DNA from: Acinetobacter calcoaceticus ANC 3811
GTDB lineage: Bacteria; Pseudomonadota; Gammaproteobacteria; Pseudomonadales; Moraxellaceae
Reading direction: 5' to 3'
Assembly: GCF_000399665.1 (NCBI RefSeq)
Contig: NZ_KB976986.1
Location: 693,131 to 757,130, forward strand
DNA length: 64,000 nucleotides
This document shows positions 36,483-44,079 of the stretch, piece after piece. Within the stretch, counting starts at the first letter, position 1, and each line of letters begins with the position of its first letter. Below the pieces are notes generated by a model. The model saw only the letters and a program-made list of their open reading frames with translations, was not told the DNA's origin and did no database searches. The position numbers and the translations under genes were made by a program.

Positions 36483-37496
36483 TTATAAAAGCGGTAGAAC
36501 CGTGCCAACGTTTTGTTCTTGTGCGGCATTGAAGAACCATTTAGCGCAGACAATGTCATCAATCGCCATGCCCATTGGGTTGAGCAAAATGATTTCATCT
36601 TCGTGTTCGCGACCATTTTTATGGCCAATAATGATGTCGCCAAGTTCAGCATGTAGTTTTTCACGGCTGAATAGACCATCTTCAACCAGCACGTTGATGA
36701 CTTTCTTTTCTCGGTTTGATTGGTCCCAGTCATCCACAATGACTTTGTCCACTTTTAAGAAGACTTCAGGCTCAATATCCATAATTGAAATGTTTGAAAC
36801 AAAGCAGCCTTTTTTAAGCCACTCAAACGGAATGTAAGGCTTATCAGAAACTGTGCAGGTAATGAGGACATCAGCTTGTTGAATTGCAGACTTAGCGCTG
36901 TCATGAATTTCAATTTCTAGATGTGGATATTCCGATAAGAACAATGCTTTGAGTTTTTCAGCCGCTTCAGGGTTTACATCAAATAAATGTATTTTTTTCA
37001 CTTGAGCATATTGTTCAAGTACAGTCTTAATCTGCATTTGAGCAATTGGTCCGCAGCCAATCACAGTAATATCTGAAAAGTCTTTTTTCGCTAAATATTT
37101 AATCGAAACACCCGTAATTGCAGCAGTTCGCATTGCACTGATTAAGCTACCTTCCATTACTGCGACTGGATAATTTGTTTCAGAATCATTTAAAACAATC
37201 AGTGCGCTAGCACGCGGAATATTGAATTTTTTAGGGTTATGTTGTCTTGAACCAATCCATTTGATTCCAGCAATAGGATCATTGCCGCCTAAATAACAAG
37301 GCATAGCAATAATACGGTCAGCAATATGGTCTGCACCTTGCCAGCGGAGATAAGGTTTTAAGGGTTGTACAAACTGTTTATTTGCATGCAGGGTTAAACC
37401 TTCAGTAATCGCTTCAATAAATGAATTACTATGATTTGCGCCAAGATTTAATAAATCTGATTGACTTAAATAGCGAAGGGTAGCCAAATTGCTCAT
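36483..37496 (-). CDS. Ornithine cyclodeaminase-family dehydrogenase, SbnB-like
   Basis: 337 residues. The Rossmann motif VIGCGPIAQMQIKTVL at about 145-160 binds NAD. CYLGG and IKWIGS upstream form the substrate pocket typical of the cyclodeaminase/mu-crystallin family. SbnB oxidatively cleaves the SbnA product N-(2-amino-2-carboxyethyl)-glutamate to L-2,3-diaminopropionate and alpha-ketoglutarate. Pairing with an SbnA-like gene 21 bases upstream makes this role much more likely than true ornithine cyclodeaminase. Confidence 0.9.
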   Translation of the reverse strand: MSNLATLRYLSQSDLLNLGANHSNSFIEAITEGLTLHANKQFVQPLKPYLRWQGADHIADRIIAMPCYLGGNDPIAGIKWIGSRQHNPKKFNIPRASALIVLNDSETNYPVAVMEGSLISAMRTAAITGVSIKYLAKKDFSDITVIGCGPIAQMQIKTVLEQYAQVKKIHLFDVNPEAAEKLKALFLSEYPHLEIEIHDSAKSAIQQADVLITCTVSDKPYIPFEWLKKGCFVSNISIMDIEPEVFLKVDKVIVDDWDQSNREKKVINVLVEDGLFSREKLHAELGDIIIGHKNGREHEDEIILLNPMGMAIDDIVCAKWFFNAAQEQNVGTVLPLL

Positions 37497-37517
37497 GAAT
37501 ATGTCCTAAGGAGAAAG

Positions 37518-38522
37518 TTAAACAACATTTTGTAAAGTAAGGTTTTCTTGGCGTCGTACGTTTCGATTGAAGTGACGCTTCTTGATCATTTCGAACCATT
37601 CATCTTCATAAACCAGATCGAGATAACGGTCACCGCGATCGGGTAATAGTGTTAAGACACACGATCCATCAGGAATGGTTGGAATCAGTTTTTTGATGGC
37701 TGAAATAGATGAGCCGCTCGAACCGCCAGCAAAGATTCCTTCATGTTCAAGAAGTTCTCTGCAACCAAGTGCCGATTCATAGTCATCTACATAAATGACA
37801 TCATCAATTTCATCGGGGGAGAGTAGAGCTGGAACGGTACTTGCCCCAATACCGGGAATTTCACGTGGACCAGATGTACCACCGAACAGCACAGAGCCGA
37901 CAATATCAACTGCAATCACTTTTAATTCGGGGAACTTTTCTTTAAGGCGACGAGACACGCCCATAATCGTGCCGGAGGTACTTGCTCCAATCACGAGGTA
38001 ATCAATCTTGCGATCAATTTGATTTAGGATTTCTTCTGCTTCACCAAAATAGTGGCTTTTCCAGTTGTTTGGATTTGCATACTGGTTAATCCAGACTGCA
38101 TTTGGCAGTTGTTGGCAGAGCCGTTTTACAGTATCAATTCTGGTTTTTAAGTAACCGCCGTTTTGGTCTTTTTCAGAGACCATTTCGATATTGGCTTTGT
38201 AGAGCTTCAACATTTGTAAGTTTGCTGAGGCAATTTTCGGGTCAATAACGGCAGTAAATTTTAATCCATATATTTTGCATGCCATTGCAAGTGCAATTGC
38301 TAAGTTTCCTGAAGAACTTTCAACAATATGACTATCTTTATTAATTACTCCAGATTTTAGACCTTCCTGTAGCATGAATAATGCTGGACGGTCTTTAATA
38401 CTTCCTCCTGGGTTTAACAATTCCATTTTCGCAATCACAGAGATCGATTGATGCGTGAACAGCCTTGATAATTGTAATAGTGGCGTTTTACCTATGCATT
38501 CGAGAATATTTTCATGGATCAT
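37518..38522 (-). CDS. 2,3-diaminopropionate biosynthesis protein, SbnA-like
   Basis: 334 residues, a PLP-dependent enzyme of the cysteine-synthase fold. The PLP lysine is K43 in GGSIKDRPAL. ESSSGNLAIALA and the GTSGPREIPGIGAS segment follow; the latter, rather than a plain cysteine-synthase loop, suits SbnA, which joins O-phosphoserine and glutamate. First gene of a six-gene leftward operon, with a Fur-box-like element 31-49 bases before its ATG. Together with the SbnB-like enzyme it would supply diaminopropionate and alpha-ketoglutarate for the siderophore. Confidence 0.92.
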   Translation of the reverse strand: MIHENILECIGKTPLLQLSRLFTHQSISVIAKMELLNPGGSIKDRPALFMLQEGLKSGVINKDSHIVESSSGNLAIALAMACKIYGLKFTAVIDPKIASANLQMLKLYKANIEMVSEKDQNGGYLKTRIDTVKRLCQQLPNAVWINQYANPNNWKSHYFGEAEEILNQIDRKIDYLVIGASTSGTIMGVSRRLKEKFPELKVIAVDIVGSVLFGGTSGPREIPGIGASTVPALLSPDEIDDVIYVDDYESALGCRELLEHEGIFAGGSSGSSISAIKKLIPTIPDGSCVLTLLPDRGDRYLDLVYEDEWFEMIKKRHFNRNVRRQENLTLQNVV

Positions 38523-38552
38523 GGTAGATCTTCTCAGGTTTTTATGTAACGT

Positions 38553-38571
38553 GAATGATAATGATTATTAA
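38553..38571. promoter_or_regulatory. Candidate Fur box upstream of the siderophore operon
   Basis: GAATGATAATGATTATTAA is an array of GATAAT-like hexamers typical of Fur sites, placed 31-49 bases before the SbnA-like start on the minus strand. It predicts iron repression of the whole operon. Confidence 0.75.
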
Positions 38572-38991
38572 TTTAATTATTATTACCAATTGTGACATGA
38601 TTGTTGCGCTTTGTAACGAAAAATAGGGGGGACTTATAGGAATTTTCACTAAATTTTTTTGTGTAATTATTTGAATCGTAATATTTATATTTTATAGAGT
38701 GATAAATTAATAAATGTTTTAAATATAACTAGATAGGCAATAAATTACTTTTGACCTATAAAAAATAATTTAATAAGCATACATTTTTGCAAATCAAAAC
38801 TTGCGGCTGAAATTACTTTAAAACTAAATTGGAATATATGTTCTGACTAACCTATTTTATGCAGCCTACATTTTGTAGAGTTTATGACCATATTTGCCGC
38901 CTACAAAAACAGCAATATTAAAAGCCTTGCTTAAAATGTTAAGGATGATTAATTGAAATTGATGATGTGTCAGTTATTGATATGAAAATGT
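38572..38991. other. AT-rich intergenic region
   Basis: About 420 bases between the divergent siderophore operon and the small RNA candidate. No gene was found. The left edge holds the Fur site; the rest shows no hairpin or promoter I could defend. Confidence 0.5.
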
Positions 38992-39021
38992 CTGAAAATG
39001 ATATGTTTAGATAGATATGAT
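38992..39021 (+). promoter_or_regulatory. Candidate sigma-70 promoter of the small RNA
   Basis: CTGAAA at 38992-38997 (4 of 6 to TTGACA), then an 18-base spacer and TATGAT at 39016-39021 (5 of 6 to TATAAT). Predicted start is near 39028, a few bases before the first hairpin. Confidence 0.5.
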
Positions 39022-39027
39022 CATTTC

Positions 39028-39144
39028 CATAAGCGCTATATTTTCAATGGATCAGTTGAGTCCAGAAAATATAGTAATGCGTGTTTCGCATTTTGTCTTA
39101 TGGGTCTTTCAAGCTGTCTTTTTTTATAAAAGACAGCTTTTTTT
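39028..39144 (+). ncRNA. Candidate small RNA with three hairpins and intrinsic terminator
   Basis: About 117 nt, no coding potential. Hairpin 1 pairs CTATATTTTC (39036-39045) with GAAAATATAG (39065-39074) around a 19-base loop that itself holds GGA/TCC. Hairpin 2 pairs ATGCG (39077-39081) with CGCAT (39087-39091). Hairpin 3 is a 12-bp terminator, AAGCTGTCTTTT (39111-39122) with AAAAGACAGCTT (39128-39139), followed by seven Ts on the + strand only. No protein gene lies upstream on this strand, so the terminator must end a separate transcript. It converges with nasS and is beside the iron operon. Targets are unknown. Confidence 0.6.
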
Positions 39145-39168
39145 ATGCTGATTTGACTCTTAGATAGC

Positions 39169-40191
39169 TTATGAAGAATATCGCTGTTTGGCTTGTTCAT
39201 AAGCCTCAAGATTAATGCATTGAGTTCCCAAGCTTGTGATTTGTGCTTGGTCGATTTGAAGTTCATCCCACTTTTGCATTTGTTCGAGCAGCCAATAAAA
39301 GTCTTCTACTTTTGGAAGCGCACTTTCTTTTACTAGATGTCGAACAATATCCTGAATCTTAAAATATTTGTCGACATGCACTTCTTCTGAGCAATGAAAA
39401 CGAACAATTTCAAACTCAACTAATAACTTTAAAATTGGAGCAAAGTCTTGGAACTCACTCAATTCTTGTTGGGCTTTCATAATTGCCGCAGTGAGAGCAA
39501 TTAGTGTTTGTGGATGTTTCTCTGCCCATTCCTGTGTTACTGCTAAAACCTTGTCAGCCACAGGAGGAATAATGTTTTGGCTTGAGCAGATCATTTTACT
39601 TAAACCAAGAAGCTCACCTTGGGTATTCCAAGGTTCACCCACACAAAAACCATCAATCACATGTTTATCGAGTGCTTCGACCATATAAGGTGGCGGTAAT
39701 GTTTTGAGCTGAATAGACTGCGCGATTTTTGGATTTGCTAAAGCCAACCATTCTCTTAAACAATAATGATGAATGGAATGCTTAAACACATGCGCTAACG
39801 AAATGGAGTGACCTTGTTCAAGATGGCTCACCACTTTTTGCGCCGTTATTTGAGCTGTATCATTTTCTTGAATTACAAGTTGATGAGTAAGCTTTTGACT
39901 TAAGCTAATGAAAGCACGGTTTTCACTTAAAACCAGTGATGTTTGCAGTGGCGTGCCAATTTGATCTGTGCCTACAGCCGCTGCAGGTAACATCGCAGAT
40001 AAGCAGTGCGCTGCATCTAATAACCCAAAAGCAAGGCGGTCGCGCAGACTTGCCCAAGAGGCTTCTTTAACTAAAGTGACGTCTAAACCGACTTCTTCAA
40101 AGAAGCCTCTTTGTTTTGCCCAAAGTAATGCAAGACAATCAAGCAAAGGAATATAGCCGAGTTGTAATTGAGTCTTTTCTAGTTTGCTCAT
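39169..40191 (-). CDS. nasS: NasS-like nitrate-sensing protein (NrtA/CmpA-type periplasmic-binding fold)
   Basis: 340 residues similar to ABC-transporter nitrate-binding proteins, but with no signal peptide, so cytoplasmic. LQLGYIPLLDCLALLWAKQRGFF at the start and CVGEPWNTQG are typical of the NrtA/NasS family. In NasS-NasT systems NasS holds the antiterminator NasT until nitrate or nitrite binds. The gene directly follows nasT with no gap, the usual arrangement. No transporter permease or ATPase accompanies it, which fits the sensor role. Confidence 0.88.
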   Translation of the reverse strand: MSKLEKTQLQLGYIPLLDCLALLWAKQRGFFEEVGLDVTLVKEASWASLRDRLAFGLLDAAHCLSAMLPAAAVGTDQIGTPLQTSLVLSENRAFISLSQKLTHQLVIQENDTAQITAQKVVSHLEQGHSISLAHVFKHSIHHYCLREWLALANPKIAQSIQLKTLPPPYMVEALDKHVIDGFCVGEPWNTQGELLGLSKMICSSQNIIPPVADKVLAVTQEWAEKHPQTLIALTAAIMKAQQELSEFQDFAPILKLLVEFEIVRFHCSEEVHVDKYFKIQDIVRHLVKESALPKVEDFYWLLEQMQKWDELQIDQAQITSLGTQCINLEAYEQAKQRYSS

Positions 40192-40782
40192 TTATTCATC
40201 CTTTAGTTCGTTGCCAAGTAATTTTTGAGCGTCAAGTAAACGCCGTGCCATTTCTCCAATTGTAATCCGGTGACTCATCGCATTTTTTCTAAGAAGCTGA
40301 AATGCAGTTTCTTCAGGTAGTCCATGCAATTGCATCAGTAAAACTTTGGCTTTTTCAACATCCTTACGGTCGGCAAGTTTGGTTTGAGCTTCTTTTAAAT
40401 CACCTTCGAGTTTTTTGTGCTTTTTATATTGCTCAATTGAGATTTCTAAAATGGTATGTAAGCGGGCAGGGTCTATGCCATCGACGATATAAGCGGTCAC
40501 TCCTGCATCTATGGCTTGTTTGATGGTGTCTTTATCTGAATTTTTGGTGAACAGGACAGTCGGTAGATCATAGCTACTGACACAGCTTTCAATAATGTCG
40601 CGGTGAGGATGATCCATATCGAGCAAGATTACATCGGCTTGTAAATCTTCAAGACGAAAGATATTCAAGTGATCCAAAGTAAGGCAAGCGACCACTTCAA
40701 AGTCATTTTCAAGCAGACTTTTTCTTATATAGTCGGCTCGCGCATGATCATCATCAATAAGGGCTATTTTGAGTTTTGGCAT
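40192..40782 (-). CDS. nasT: NasT-like ANTAR-domain antiterminator
   Basis: 196 residues. An N-terminal response-regulator-like domain (IALIDDDHARAD, VILLDMDHP) is followed by a coiled-coil and a C-terminal ANTAR domain (KAKVLLMQLHGLPEETAFQLLRKNAM). ANTAR proteins bind tandem hairpins in nascent mRNA and prevent terminator formation. Target RNA is probably the nirB leader just across the intergenic region, which has paired hairpins and a terminator. Transcribed leftward with nasS and divergent from nirB. Confidence 0.93.
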   Translation of the reverse strand: MPKLKIALIDDDHARADYIRKSLLENDFEVVACLTLDHLNIFRLEDLQADVILLDMDHPHRDIIESCVSSYDLPTVLFTKNSDKDTIKQAIDAGVTAYIVDGIDPARLHTILEISIEQYKKHKKLEGDLKEAQTKLADRKDVEKAKVLLMQLHGLPEETAFQLLRKNAMSHRITIGEMARRLLDAQKLLGNELKDE

Positions 40783-41100
40783 AAGTTCAGAAAATCAGGC
40801 TAAGAAAATGCGCCAATTCGACGCGTTTTTGTTATCAATTTTAAAGCAAGATTAGTGCCATCGAAAAATAAAGAAAAAATCGAGCTTTAACGCTAAATTA
40901 GCATGCTTAATGGCGCTACTGATCAATCTTGGTGCAAAAATACGGTTCATTTTGTGGCAAAGCTTATTTTTATTTAAACCAAATGAGTGTGCAGTGATAG
41001 AGCAAGTAAAATAAGGTTTGATTCTTTATTTACCTATTAAAAATTTCTATCTATATGAAATTAAATATAAAAATATTATTAATCCAAGTTTTTTAAATAT
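40783..41100. other. Regulatory region between nasT and nirB
   Basis: About 320 bases without a gene. TTGGTGCA at 40929-40936 resembles an NtrC half-site and could be an upstream activator site for the sigma-54-like promoter; no second half at proper spacing was found. Confidence 0.35.
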
Positions 41101-41116
41101 TGGCATATAAAGTGCT
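41101..41116 (+). promoter_or_regulatory. Candidate sigma-54 promoter of the nitrate/nitrite reductase operon
   Basis: TGGCATATAAAGTGCT fits the -24/-12 consensus: GG (41102-41103) and GC (41114-41115) are exactly 12 bases apart. The predicted start, near 41127, falls two bases before the first leader hairpin. RpoN with NtrC is known to drive nitrate assimilation operons in Klebsiella. Confidence 0.6.
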
Positions 41117-41126
41117 TACTTAATTA

Positions 41127-41518
41127 CAGGTCGAAGACGACCATGAGTTTTAAAGACGGCCAACGATGTCCGTTCTGATCGAGTTTGTGAGTGCAACCGT
41201 ACACACAAAGAAGTTACGTTCAGTCGGAGTGAAGGTCATGTCTTTATTTTTATTGCATAAAAAAGTTACATCTGAATTATTTAAATTTTCAGTTCCAGCG
41301 ATGCGAGCCTTCTCTAAGAGGGGGCTCGCTTTTTTTATTTCTTTTTTTGATTTTGCTGTGCATTGGGTGCCGTCAACGAGTGAAAAAAATTGGTTTCAAG
41401 CAACTAGATGCCTTGTGAGCTTGATTCGTTTCTCGATAGAGCACAAAGCAAAAGAACAATGTCTATTTGAGAATGGAATAACGCAGCTTAAAAGCAACGT
41501 GATTTGAGGAGAAACACT
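41127..41518 (+). ncRNA. ANTAR-type (NasT-responsive) leader RNA of nirB
   Basis: A ~390-nt untranslated leader. Hairpin P1 is GGTC-GAAGAC-GACC (41129-41142). P2 (41155-41174) has outer pairs GACGG/CCGTT and a possible inner hexaloop AACGAT. Both loops have G at position 4; only P2 also has the expected A at position 1. The 12-base linker and a downstream terminator match the dual-hairpin ANTAR design. NasT binding would allow read-through into nirB when nitrate or nitrite is present. Confidence 0.7.
41303..41336 (+). terminator. Leader attenuator terminator before nirB
   Basis: A 12-bp stem, GCGAGCCTTCTC/GAGGGGGCTCGC with a TAA loop and two G-U pairs, followed by seven Ts. Being about 180 bases before nirB and after the promoter, it is a regulated attenuator and not the end of a gene. 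Confidence 0.85.
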
Positions 41519-44065
41519 ATGAAATTGGTAATGATTGGTCATGGTATGGTGGGCCACAAATTCATCGAAGCCATTTTAGAAAAAGCAGATGATGAACTAG
41601 AAATCACGATTCTCGCGGAAGAACCTCGTATCGCGTATGACCGCGTGCATTTGACAGAATATTTCTCTGGGAAATCGGCAAAAGATTTATCTTTAGCACG
41701 TTTTGACTTTGCCGATGCACATGGTATTGATTTACGTCTTAATACAAAAGCAACTGCAATTGATACAGCGGCACAAACAGTCACAACCAACCATGGTGAT
41801 GTGATTAGCTATGACAAATTGGTGTTGGCAACAGGTTCGTATGCATTCGTTCCCCCAATTTCGGGTAATGACCGTGAAAACTGCTTTGTTTATCGTACTA
41901 TTGAAGACTTAGATGCCATTCGTGCAGCGAGTCTCAATGCAAAAACAGGTGTGGTTATTGGTGGTGGTTTGCTCGGCCTTGAGGCAGCGAAAGCGTTGTG
42001 TGACTTAGAGTTAGAAACACACGTTGTTGAATTTGCACCGCGTTTAATGGCCGTTCAAATTGATGACTTGGGTGGTAAGGTTTTACGTCGCAAAATTGAA
42101 GATCTTGGCGTAAAAGTTCATACACAAAAAGCGACTCAATGTATCGAAAGTGGTGACAGCACAACGCATGTGATGAAGTTTGCTGATGGTAGTGAACTTG
42201 AAGCAGATATCATTTTATTCTCGGCAGGCATTCGCCCACGTGATGAGCTTGCACGTAACAGTGGACTCGCAATTGGTGAGCGTGGCGGTATTGTGATTAA
42301 TGATTACTGCCAAACTTCAGATCAAAACATTTATGCCATTGGTGAATGTGCGCTTTGGCAAAACAAGATTTATGGTTTGGTTGCACCGGGCTATGACATG
42401 GCGCGTATTGCAGCAAAACACATTTCAGATGAAGAGTGTAACTGCTTTGCTGGCGCGGACATGAGCACCAAGTTGAAATTAATGGGTGTGGATGTTGCTT
42501 CTGTTGGTGATGCACATGCCATGACTCCGGGTGCATTAAGCTACTTCTATGCAGATGAGCATGCGCTGGTTTATAAAAAGATTGTGGTAAATGCGGACAA
42601 AACCAAATTGCTTGGCGCGGTTTTGGTGGGTGATGCCAAAGAATATAACGACCTTTTACAAATGATGTTGAATGGTTTGGCTTTACCAGAAGTGCCTGAA
42701 AGCTTGATCATGCCGGGATTTGAGCAGTCGGCAGGAAAATCTGGTGGTAGCGGTGTCGATTTACTGCCTGACAGTGCAACAATCTGTTCTTGTAACAACG
42801 TATCGAAAGCTGATATCTGCCAAGCAATTAGTGATGGTTCGACCTCTTTAGGTGCATTAAAGAAATGCACCAAAGCAGCAACCGCATGTGGTGGTTGTGC
42901 ACCATTAGTGACTCAAGTTTTAAAGTCAGAGTTACAACGTCAAGGTGTGACTGTAAATAACCACATTTGTGAACATTTTCCGTACTCGCGTCAAGAGTTG
43001 CATCACTTGGTTCGTGTCAATGAAATCAAAACTTTTGATGACTTGATTCATCAACACGGCCATGGTTTGGGTTGTGACATCTGTAAGCCGACTGCGGCAA
43101 ACATCTTGGCTTCTTGCTGGAACGATTTCGTACTTGAGCCAAGTCATGCAGGTCTACAAGACAGTAATGACTACTACTTAGGTAATATCCAAAAAGATGG
43201 TTCTTACTCAGTTGTCCCACGTATGGCTGGCGGTGAAGTGACTCCAGATGGTTTGATTGCTATTGGTCAAATCGCGAAGAAATATAACCTATACACCAAA
43301 ATTACTGGTGGTCAACGTGTTGATATGTTTGGTGCGCAAGTTCATGAGCTTCCATTTATTTGGGAAGAATTGAATGCTGCTGGTTTTGAGTCTGGTCATG
43401 CTTACGGTAAATCATTGCGTACCGTGAAATCTTGTGTGGGTAGCACATGGTGTCGTTACGGTGTTGATAACTCGGTTGGTTTAGCGATCGAGCTTGAAAA
43501 TCGCTACAAGGGTTTGCGGTCACCACATAAATTAAAAATGGCTGTGTCTGGTTGTACCCGTGAGTGTGCGGAAGCACAAAGTAAAGATGTAGGTATTATT
43601 GCGACCGAAAAAGGTTGGAATCTTTATGTTTGTGGTAACGGTGGTATGAAACCACGCCATGCTGAGTTACTTGCCTCTGACCTCGATAAAGCAACGCTTA
43701 TCCGTTATATCGACCGTTTCTATATGTTCTACATTCAAACCGCAGACCGTTTACAACGTACGAGCGTATGGCGCGACAACATGGAAGGTGGACTAGATTA
43801 CCTGAAATCTGTAGTTGTTGATGATTCTCTTGGTTTGGCTGCCGAGCTTGAACGCCGTATGGAACACATCATTGGAACATACCAAGACGAATGGCGTACT
43901 GCGGTAGAAAATCCTGAAGTTCGTAAGCGCTTCCAGACTTATATCAATGCTGGTGCGAGTGAACAGGCCGATCCACACATTCAATTTACAACTGAACGCG
44001 GTCAAATCCGCCCATTATCAGACGTTGAACGTTCAGAAGACCGTATTCCAATGGTTGAAGCATAA
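41519..44065 (+). CDS. nirB: Assimilatory nitrite reductase large subunit, NAD(P)H-dependent
   Basis: 848 residues from the ATG at 41519, with GAGGAG 8-13 bases upstream. It reduces nitrite to ammonia. Order of domains: FAD/NAD(P)H oxidoreductase (KLVMIGHGMVG; VVIGGGLLGLEAAKAL), BFD-like [2Fe-2S] domains (CSCNNVSKADIC, CGGCAPLV), then the nitrite/sulfite reductase domain with siroheme/[4Fe-4S] Cys in SCVGSTWCRYG and SGCTRECAEAQ. Length is normal. It is first in the operon after the attenuator leader; a fused NirD protein follows after 14 bases. Confidence 0.97.
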   Translation: MKLVMIGHGMVGHKFIEAILEKADDELEITILAEEPRIAYDRVHLTEYFSGKSAKDLSLARFDFADAHGIDLRLNTKATAIDTAAQTVTTNHGDVISYDKLVLATGSYAFVPPISGNDRENCFVYRTIEDLDAIRAASLNAKTGVVIGGGLLGLEAAKALCDLELETHVVEFAPRLMAVQIDDLGGKVLRRKIEDLGVKVHTQKATQCIESGDSTTHVMKFADGSELEADIILFSAGIRPRDELARNSGLAIGERGGIVINDYCQTSDQNIYAIGECALWQNKIYGLVAPGYDMARIAAKHISDEECNCFAGADMSTKLKLMGVDVASVGDAHAMTPGALSYFYADEHALVYKKIVVNADKTKLLGAVLVGDAKEYNDLLQMMLNGLALPEVPESLIMPGFEQSAGKSGGSGVDLLPDSATICSCNNVSKADICQAISDGSTSLGALKKCTKAATACGGCAPLVTQVLKSELQRQGVTVNNHICEHFPYSRQELHHLVRVNEIKTFDDLIHQHGHGLGCDICKPTAANILASCWNDFVLEPSHAGLQDSNDYYLGNIQKDGSYSVVPRMAGGEVTPDGLIAIGQIAKKYNLYTKITGGQRVDMFGAQVHELPFIWEELNAAGFESGHAYGKSLRTVKSCVGSTWCRYGVDNSVGLAIELENRYKGLRSPHKLKMAVSGCTRECAEAQSKDVGIIATEKGWNLYVCGNGGMKPRHAELLASDLDKATLIRYIDRFYMFYIQTADRLQRTSVWRDNMEGGLDYLKSVVVDDSLGLAAELERRMEHIIGTYQDEWRTAVENPEVRKRFQTYINAGASEQADPHIQFTTERGQIRPLSDVERSEDRIPMVEA

Positions 44066-44079
44066 GCAGGAGAATTTCT

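Noticed and set aside
36467..36739. 90-codon frame antisense-free but overlapping the SbnB-like gene
   Set aside because: It lies inside the well-supported SbnB-like coding sequence in another frame and has no ribosome-binding site.
39036..39266. 76-codon minus-strand frame at the nasS 3' end
   Set aside because: Overlaps nasS in another frame and runs through the sRNA hairpins.
40929..40936. NtrC binding site upstream of the sigma-54-like promoter
   Set aside because: Only one half-site (TTGGTGCA) is seen; no partner at the required spacing. Mentioned only as a possibility.
41166..41507. Open frame of 113 codons upstream of nirB
   Set aside because: It spans the hairpins and the attenuator terminator of the nirB leader and has no family resemblance; the RNA structure explains the region better.
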